Assembly: GCA_018242525.1 (NCBI GenBank)
Contig: JAFEBS010000020.1
Location: forward strand, 15,719 to 70,744
Length of the DNA stretch: 55,026 bases
Source: Planctomycetota bacterium
GTDB lineage: Bacteria > Planctomycetota > Planctomycetia > Planctomycetales > Planctomycetaceae
Direction: 5' to 3'
Below, piece after piece: positions 49,822 through 55,026 of the stretch. A program made the position numbers and the translations under genes. The notes under the pieces are model-generated. The model was not told the origin of the DNA. It searched no databases and was given only the letters and a program-made list of their open reading frames with translations. Numbering within the stretch: position 1 is the stretch's first letter; each line of letters begins with the position of its first letter.

Positions 49822-50891
49822 TGCTGTCTCGACTGGCTGGATTCCTGCGGGCCGTGGTCCGAAATCGTCGTCGTCAATTCGACTGGCCGCGATTTCTGAC
49901 CTACACCGTCACCTTTGGTTGTAACGCCCGCTGCATCATGTGCGATTCCTGGAAGATGCCCGCCCGGGGCGATCTGACATTGGCAGAGATTTCGCAAATC
50001 TTCGGCCAACTTCCGCGGATGGATGGCGTCAGGCTGACGGGAGGTGAGCCGTTCGCCCGCAAGGATTTGACCGAGATCGCACAAATTGTTGAAGCCACAT
50101 TAAAACCGCTGAGCCTGCATGTGACGACGAATGGCTTTCTGACAGACCGGATCGTCGAGTTTTGCGAACGTCGTCCCAGGCGGGCACCCCTGGATCTGCT
50201 GATCTCCATCGATGGCGTTGGCGAAAAGCACAATCAGATCCGCGGTCACAGTCGTGCGTATGACCTGTGCCTGGAAACCATCCAGGCCCTGGCGGGACGC
50301 CGCAAGGAATTGCGGCTGCGGATTGCCGTCAACCAGACGATTGTCGACGCCGAAGGTGCTCTGCATTATTCCCGACTGCGGGACGTGCTGCGTCCATACG
50401 GAATCCAGAATCAGATCGTCATGGCCTACGACGTCAGCGCCACGTACAACCTGGAATCTGATGTGGAACTGGCCCCGCGCGAGGCGGGACAGTTTTCCAC
50501 GTTTGGCACCTTCACGAACGACGACATCCGTCAACTGCTGGACGAAGTGGAAGGGGATCTGGACCAGTATTCCTGGCCACAGCGGCTCGCCAAACGCTAC
50601 TACTTACGGGGGATTCGCAACCGACTGCTGAACGAACAGGGAAGCCCCAATCCCCAATGCGTTGCTTTGACATCGCACCTGCGCATCTTTCCGAATGGCG
50701 ATGTCCCCACCTGCCAATTTAACAGCCGGGTTGTCGGAAATCTGCGTGAACAGTCGTTTGCCGATGTCTGGACCAGCGTTCAGGCCGAATCGCAGCGAAA
50801 ATGGGTCCGACGCTGCGCTGGCTGCTGGGCGGAATGCGAAGTCCTGCCCAGTGCCATTTACACGGGCGATCTGCTCACACTGGCCCGATAG
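49821..50891 (+). CDS. Radical SAM protein with SPASM-like C-terminal cysteines
   Basis: A 356-residue radical SAM enzyme. The [4Fe-4S] cluster motif is C34xxxC38xxC41 (FGCNARCIMC). GVRLTGGEPFARKDLTE and VTTNGFLTDRI follow in the barrel. The C-terminal region has extra cysteines (QCVALTSHLRIFPNGDVPTC, then VRRCAGCWAECE), a SPASM-type auxiliary cluster site. SPASM enzymes modify peptides, lipids or sugars. No precursor peptide gene is adjacent, so a lipid/glycan substrate is an inference from the neighbouring phosphoesterase and glycosyltransferase. Translation is coupled to the preceding gene. Confidence 0.87.
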   Translation: MLSRLAGFLRAVVRNRRRQFDWPRFLTYTVTFGCNARCIMCDSWKMPARGDLTLAEISQIFGQLPRMDGVRLTGGEPFARKDLTEIAQIVEATLKPLSLHVTTNGFLTDRIVEFCERRPRRAPLDLLISIDGVGEKHNQIRGHSRAYDLCLETIQALAGRRKELRLRIAVNQTIVDAEGALHYSRLRDVLRPYGIQNQIVMAYDVSATYNLESDVELAPREAGQFSTFGTFTNDDIRQLLDEVEGDLDQYSWPQRLAKRYYLRGIRNRLLNEQGSPNPQCVALTSHLRIFPNGDVPTCQFNSRVVGNLREQSFADVWTSVQAESQRKWVRRCAGCWAECEVLPSAIYTGDLLTLAR

Positions 50892-51061
50892 CATTGCAGT
50901 CCCATCCTTATGTAATGCGATTTCGATGATGGTCGTCATTCCGGGCCGAGAATTCACACAATTTTCGCTGGAATTGAGCCTGATCGGGGATACGTTCACA
51001 GTGTCCCCCAAAGCAGACTCTGACGAGCCCGCTTCGACTCACTCCGACGCTCGGACGATTC

Positions 51062-53170
51062 ATGAACCCTCCTGCAATGCCGTTCCCGGTGAAGATTTCT
51101 GAAAGCCTGATGCCGCCGGAGCAACACTGGTTGACAACCCTGACTCCCGAAACCACTCTTCGTGATCTGCCCATGTACGATGCAACGGTGGATCCGGAAG
51201 TCGTCACCACGGAAATCGACCGATTGTTTGGAATTCGTCCCGATCTGCCTGGCGTCGCCGTCGCCACCGGTCGCCACCTGCTTGGAATGATTTCGCGTCA
51301 GACGTTGCTGTCGCATCTGTCGCGACCGTTTGGCCAGGACATCTATCTGAAACGCCCGATTCGCCTGATGCTGGAAGCAGTCAGCGATCCGCCGTTGGCG
51401 CTGGCGGGCGAACTGTCCGCCGCCGAAGGAGCGCAGATCGCTCTCCATCGCCCCGCCAAGGATGTGTACGAACCGGTTGTCGTGAAGTTGAAGGACGGCT
51501 TTCGGGTGCTGGACGCCCACACTCTGTTGATTGCCCAGTCACGCCTGCTCGAACTGGCCAACGCGTCCATCCGCGATCATGCCGCAGCAGCCGATTCGGC
51601 CAACCAGGCCAAGAGTCTGTTTCTGGCAAATATGAGTCACGAAATCCGGACACCGCTGACCGCCATCCTGGGATTCGCCGAAAACCTGCTGGATGGCGGC
51701 GGAACTGCGGAAGAGCGCACCACGGCCACTCAAACGATTCTGCGGAACGGTCACCACCTGTTGCAACTGATCAACGACATCTTGGACCTGTCCAAGATCG
51801 AAGCCGGGCGCTTGGACGTGGAGCATCTGCGATTCTCACCCGGCGATGTCGTCAACGAAGTCATGTCCGCCCTGCAGGTGAGAGCGGACTCACGTCAGGT
51901 TGACTTGCAGTTGAAGTACGACGGTCGAATTCCTGCCATGATCTACAGCGATCCCACGCGACTGCGACAGATCCTGATGAATCTGGTCGGTAACGCCATT
52001 AAGTTCACTGAACACGGATGCGTGATCGTGCGCTTGCAGACATTAAACGCCGATTCGCCGTCACCGTTGCTGCAATGCGACGTGTCAGACACCGGGATCG
52101 GCATGACAGACGATCAGATCGAACGACTGTTTACTCCGTTCACCCAGGCGGACGGCTCCATGGCGCGACGCTTCGGCGGGACCGGTCTGGGACTGTCCAT
52201 CAGCCGCAGACTGGCCGTACTGCTCGGGGGCGACATCGCCGTCACCAGCGCCGTGAATCAGGGCAGTACGTTCAGCGTGACCATCGAAACCGGCGACCTC
52301 TCGAAAGCCGACTGGCACTCGAGTCCGCGAGCACTGGATGAGTCGCGACCCGTCATTTCCAGCGAGGCAAATCGATTGACTCAGCGGATCCTGCTGGCCG
52401 AAGATGGTCCTGACAACCAATTGCTGATTGGTACGTTCCTGCGAAAGCTGGGAGCCGATGTTACGATCGTCGACAATGGTCGCAAGGCCGTCGATGCTGC
52501 ACTGATTTCACTCAGCAATGGGCACCCTTTTGACCTGATCCTGATGGACATGCAAATGCCCATCCTGGATGGCTACTCGGCCACGCGCGAACTCCGCGCC
52601 CATGGCTGGCAGGGTCCGATCCTGGCCCTGACCGCCAACGCCATGTCCGGAGATCGGCAAAAGTGCCTGGACGCGGGCTGCAATGATTTCGCCTCCAAGC
52701 CGTTTGATCGAATTCGCCTGCAGGAACAGATTCGGGAGCTGACATCGGGCAGCGAATTGAACGAAGTCTCGGAAACCGTTGTTCACGAGATCGTGCCCGT
52801 CTTCGACGTTTCGACCGACGTGTTCGATCCCCAAGTGGCGTTGCGACGCATGGGCGGTGACGCCGACCTGCTCGACCAGATTGCCGGAATGATCGTGACG
52901 CTGGGCCCTCAATGGCTGCAGGAACTACAGCAACGTCTGGACGAACGCGACACGACGTCGGTCCGCCGCCTGGCCCATTCGTTGAAAAACTCGGCCGAAA
53001 ATGTCGCCGGGCAGACGGCCAGCACAATCCTGTTTCGCGTCGAAACATTCGCCGCACGTGATGATCTGAACTCAGCCGCCGCTCTGTTTCCCGAAGCTCG
53101 TGATCGCATGTTCGAACTGATCCGCGCTCTCAAGCAGTTCCAGAAGAGCCAGACTCCGGCAATGGCGTGA
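51062..53170 (+). CDS. Hybrid sensor histidine kinase with receiver and HPt domains
   Basis: A 702-residue cytoplasmic hybrid kinase. Residues about 35-160 resemble a paired CBS-type sensor module (PGVAVATGRHLLGMISRQTL, then LLSHLSRPFGQDIYLKRPIR). HisKA holds the phospho-His193 in NMSHEIRTPLTAILGF. The HATPase has N and G boxes in NLVGNAIKFTEHG, DTGIGM and FGGTGLGLSISRRLA. The receiver (about 437-560) has the acceptor Asp496 (LILMDMQMPILDG). The HPt domain has His639 in RRLAHSLKNSAENV. No membrane span is seen. The start is uncertain, since ATGs lie at residues 1, 6 and 17. Its last 66 bp are copied at 54083-54148. Confidence 0.92.
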   Translation: MNPPAMPFPVKISESLMPPEQHWLTTLTPETTLRDLPMYDATVDPEVVTTEIDRLFGIRPDLPGVAVATGRHLLGMISRQTLLSHLSRPFGQDIYLKRPIRLMLEAVSDPPLALAGELSAAEGAQIALHRPAKDVYEPVVVKLKDGFRVLDAHTLLIAQSRLLELANASIRDHAAAADSANQAKSLFLANMSHEIRTPLTAILGFAENLLDGGGTAEERTTATQTILRNGHHLLQLINDILDLSKIEAGRLDVEHLRFSPGDVVNEVMSALQVRADSRQVDLQLKYDGRIPAMIYSDPTRLRQILMNLVGNAIKFTEHGCVIVRLQTLNADSPSPLLQCDVSDTGIGMTDDQIERLFTPFTQADGSMARRFGGTGLGLSISRRLAVLLGGDIAVTSAVNQGSTFSVTIETGDLSKADWHSSPRALDESRPVISSEANRLTQRILLAEDGPDNQLLIGTFLRKLGADVTIVDNGRKAVDAALISLSNGHPFDLILMDMQMPILDGYSATRELRAHGWQGPILALTANAMSGDRQKCLDAGCNDFASKPFDRIRLQEQIRELTSGSELNEVSETVVHEIVPVFDVSTDVFDPQVALRRMGGDADLLDQIAGMIVTLGPQWLQELQQRLDERDTTSVRRLAHSLKNSAENVAGQTASTILFRVETFAARDDLNSAAALFPEARDRMFELIRALKQFQKSQTPAMA

Positions 53171-53196
53171 CGACTGGGTGACTGGGGTGGCTGGGG

Positions 53197-53272
53197 TGGC
53201 TGGGGTCGACCAACGGGAGCCCCCAGCAGGGCGCTGAGTGATGGCTTGACGACATCGCAACTCGCACACTGG
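53197..53272. repeat. REP-like repeat R1, left flank of the RAYT gene
   Basis: A 76-bp unit starting TGGCTGGGGTCGACCAACGG and ending near GCACACTGGG. About 70 of 76 positions match R2 at 53904-53979, in the same orientation. The core CTGGGG-TCGACCAACGGGAGC-CCCCAG can fold as an imperfect hairpin. Additional short GGGTGGCTGGGG units precede it from 53174. Confidence 0.9.
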
Positions 53273-53283
53273 GGGACGACTCG

Positions 53284-53841
53284 ATGACGAAGCGACATCG
53301 CAAATCCATTGACGAACCAGGGCATGCGCATGAACTGACGTTTTCGTGCTATCACAGATGGCCATTTTTCCAGTCGGAGCGGACCTGCCAATGGCTGGCT
53401 CAAGCAATCGACACAGCGCGTGTCGAACATTCATTCTTATTGTGGGCCTATGTTTTCATGCTCGATCACATTCACCTCATCGTGCTTCCGACCGATAGGA
53501 ATCATCCGATTTCGGCCATCCTCAAAGCGATCAAGGCACCCGTTGGCAGGCAGGCAATCAAATACATAGAAGAGAACGCCCCGGAATGGTTGCCAAAGAT
53601 CACTCGCCAGCGTGGCCAGAGTACCGAACGTCTCTTCTGGCAGTCTGGTGGTGGTTATGACAGGAATGTGATTGAACCCAGGACACTCGTCAAAATGATC
53701 GATTACCTCCACGCCAACCCGGTCCGAAAACAGCTTGTGCTTCGTCCGAGAGATTGGAAGTGGTCCAGTGCCGCCTGGTATAATGATTTCACGCTTGGAC
53801 CATTGGCTGTTGATCCAATTCCACCGGACTGGCTGGATTGA
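53284..53841 (+). mobile_element. REP-associated tyrosine transposase (RAYT, IS200-like Y1 family)
   Basis: A 185-residue protein. The HUH motif is His62-Ile-His64 in FMLDHIHLIVLP. The catalytic tyrosine is Tyr141 in MIDYLHANPVRKQL, followed by the RAYT-type RPRDWKWSSAAWY. These are the hallmarks of TnpA_REP, a single-strand DNA transposase relative thought to mobilise REP sequences. The reading frame is intact. The gene is framed by 76-bp REP-like repeats in direct orientation 11 bp upstream and 62 bp downstream, and a third inverted copy lies at 54044-54082. RAYT genes are usually single-copy and chromosomal, and related REP units elsewhere in the genome are expected. Confidence 0.88.
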
Positions 53842-53903
53842 ACGGGTGGTCTGTTGATATCTGCTGGGGTCGACCAACGGCCGGGTGGCTGGGGTCGACT
53901 GGG

Positions 53904-53979
53904 TGGCTGGGGTCAACCAACGGGAGCCCCCAGCAGAGCGTTGAGTGATGCCTTGACGACATCGCAATTCGCACACTCG
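53904..53979. repeat. REP-like repeat R2, right flank of the RAYT gene
   Basis: A direct copy of R1 (53197-53272) with about six substitutions (for example GTCAACC for GTCGACC). A partial unit CTGCTGGGGTCGACCAACGG sits just before it at 53861-53880. Confidence 0.9.
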
Positions 53980-54043
53980 GGTTATCACATTGTGTTGCTG
54001 GGAACGCACGAGAATCATTCCATACTTCGCAGGCTGTTGTTAT

Positions 54044-54082
54044 CTGCTGGGGGCTCCCGTTCGTCGACCCCAGCCACCCAGC
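54044..54082. repeat. REP-like repeat R3, inverted
   Basis: CTGCTGGGGGCTCCCGTTCG and what follows to CAGCCACCCAGC is the reverse complement of the R1/R2 core. It abuts the copied kinase tail at 54083. Confidence 0.88.
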
Positions 54083-54148
54083 CGCATGCTCGAACTGATC
54101 CGCCCTCTCAAGCAGTTTCAGAAGAGCCAGACCCCGGCAATGGCGTGA
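54083..54148 (+). pseudogene. Second copy of the 3' end of the hybrid kinase gene
   Basis: These 66 bp match 53105-53170, the last 66 bp of the hybrid kinase gene including its TGA stop, at 62 of 66 positions. The copy has no start or other domains, so it cannot be a gene. It lies on the far side of the RAYT/REP segment, in the same orientation, as if the segment had been inserted by a process that copied the kinase end. Confidence 0.9.
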
Positions 54149-54192
54149 GGCGTAGTTGCGGCTGGGTGAACCTATGGAGAACGGAGGTGAAC

Positions 54193-54855
54193 TTAGCGGG
54201 CCAGTATCGCGAGAATCTTGTCAACGTTTGCAACCTTCCATGCCTTCAGCAATTCGCACAGCGTCATTGGAGGTTCACTCGGCGATGCGCGACTCATTGC
54301 AGAACGTTTCGCTCCCGAGTCGAGCAAGAATTGAACCATTTGGACATGCCCGAAGAGTGCCGCATGCTGGAGTGGAGTCAATTCGCCATCGACCAGCATT
54401 CTTGCTTCGATGTCCGCACCATAGCCCAAGAGTATCCGGGCCGATCTGACATCGCCGCTCCCGGCAGCACGATGCAACGGTGTTCCATCCATTCCTTGAG
54501 TATTGGGGTCGGCTCCCCCTTCAAGCAAGGCGATCAGCACAGCAACTTCCGCAGCAGGCCTGGGAGCAGTTTCGACGCAATCATCTTTGGGGACAGCCCC
54601 AACGTCTGCAGCGTGATCGACCGCCTGGTGCAGAAACGTAAAGCCATCCAAAGCAGGGAGATTTGGATTCTCGCCCATCGACAACAGCAGCTGCACGGCT
54701 CCCACATCGTTGTGCTCAACGGCACGCATTAAAAGACTTTCGTCTGCGGTCTGTGGGGGCTCATACCACGGATAAGATAGAATGTCCTCACGCAACAATT
54801 CCAGATTGCGGTGTTTGAGGTAGTTGTCCCAGATAGGTTTCAAATAAGCGGTCAT
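54193..54855 (-). CDS. Ankyrin-repeat protein
   Basis: A 220-residue protein made almost wholly of ankyrin repeats (about residues 38-190): ESLLMRAVEHNDVGAVQLLL, GFTFLHQAVDHA, a divergent insert, DGTPLHRAAGSGDVRSARIL, and ELTPLQHAALFGHVQMVQFL. Such proteins are interaction modules and no catalytic domain is seen. It is transcribed towards the RAYT locus, with 44 bp between its stop and the duplicated kinase tail. No signal peptide is present, so it is likely cytoplasmic. Confidence 0.82.
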   Translation of the reverse strand: MTAYLKPIWDNYLKHRNLELLREDILSYPWYEPPQTADESLLMRAVEHNDVGAVQLLLSMGENPNLPALDGFTFLHQAVDHAADVGAVPKDDCVETAPRPAAEVAVLIALLEGGADPNTQGMDGTPLHRAAGSGDVRSARILLGYGADIEARMLVDGELTPLQHAALFGHVQMVQFLLDSGAKRSAMSRASPSEPPMTLCELLKAWKVANVDKILAILAR

Positions 54856-54899
54856 GAGTCAGTTCGGAAAAAGTCCTGTGTCTGTAACGAAAGCGAATT

Positions 54900-54985
54900 G
54901 CGGTAGCGTCTTGATGTCGTGTTGGTCTTGGCCAGAGAATCAGAACGACGGAGAGTGCGGCCATTGGCACATTGATGAACAGCAC
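54900..54985 (-). pseudogene. Possible remnant of an MFS (DHA2-type) transporter
   Basis: The minus-strand translation VLFINVPMAALSVVLILWPR resembles the FFINVP segment of DHA2/EmrB-type drug exporters. An in-frame stop lies just before it and the following residues do not match the family. It may be a fragment of a transporter gene broken by the adjacent REP at 55003. This rests on one short motif only. Confidence 0.25.
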
Positions 54986-55002
54986 AGCGTCTTAAACACT
55001 CA

Positions 55003-55026
55003 GCTGGGTGGCTGGGGTCGACCAAC
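55003..55026. repeat. REP-like repeat R4, cut by the window edge
   Basis: GCTGGGTGGCTGGGGTCGAC, continuing CAAC, repeats the start of R1 and its GGGTGGC lead-in. The rest lies beyond the window. Confidence 0.85.

Overview
The window looks like chromosomal DNA of a planctomycete (Planctomycetota). The evidence is the mix of families: a DUF1501 protein with a twin-arginine leader, a PmoA/DUF6807-type secreted protein, a giant WD40 protein, a membrane protein with an MJ0042-type zinc ribbon, secreted proteins of unknown function, an ECF sigma factor next to a membrane-anchored cupredoxin-like protein, an Uma2 endonuclease, and many short palindromic repeats in loosely packed intergenic DNA. The genus cannot be told from the sequence alone. 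No rRNA, tRNA or CRISPR array was found.

Layout. 1-3.9 kb: a two-PDZ HtrA-type protease, an ECF sigma factor with an overlapping membrane protein, and two repeat-rich intergenic stretches. 3.9-9.4 kb: alaS, a YaiI-family gene, a leucine-rich-repeat membrane protein and an NtrC-type sigma-54 response regulator. 9.5-14 kb: a 1010-residue WD40 protein that reads as three seven-bladed propellers, a methyltransferase and a ParDE-type toxin-antitoxin pair. 14-21 kb (minus strand): gdh, then cimA, an Uma2 gene and valS. A strong intrinsic terminator sits just upstream of the cimA start, and a short ORF with Ile/Val codons lies before it, which suggests branched-chain amino acid attenuation. 21-29 kb: an SGNH-like protein lacking the usual nucleophile, DUF1501 and PmoA-like secreted proteins, and a tight minus-strand run of glgP, a histidine phosphatase and an ion-channel-like protein. 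29-34 kb: four secreted or membrane proteins of unknown function. 34-38.7 kb: isoprenoid genes (farnesyl/geranylgeranyl synthase and dxs) with an M20 peptidase and a coiled-coil winged-helix protein. 39.4-44.7 kb: the tail-specific protease prc, an ABC-2 exporter pair and an MFS transporter. 44.8-53.2 kb: a DUF4380-like protein, a DUF900 esterase, a compact envelope-type cluster (LpxH-like phosphoesterase, GT-B glycosyltransferase, radical SAM/SPASM protein) and a hybrid histidine kinase.

53.2 kb to the end is a mobile-element scar. A RAYT (REP-associated tyrosine transposase) gene lies between two 76-bp REP-like direct repeats. A further inverted REP copy follows, and then a 66-bp second copy of the 3' end of the upstream histidine kinase gene. 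An ankyrin-repeat gene, a possible transporter remnant and one more REP copy at the window edge complete the region.

The strongest candidates for new biology are the cimA leader/attenuator, the RAYT/REP locus with its duplicated kinase tail, the 21-blade WD40 protein, and the phosphoesterase-glycosyltransferase-radical SAM cluster.
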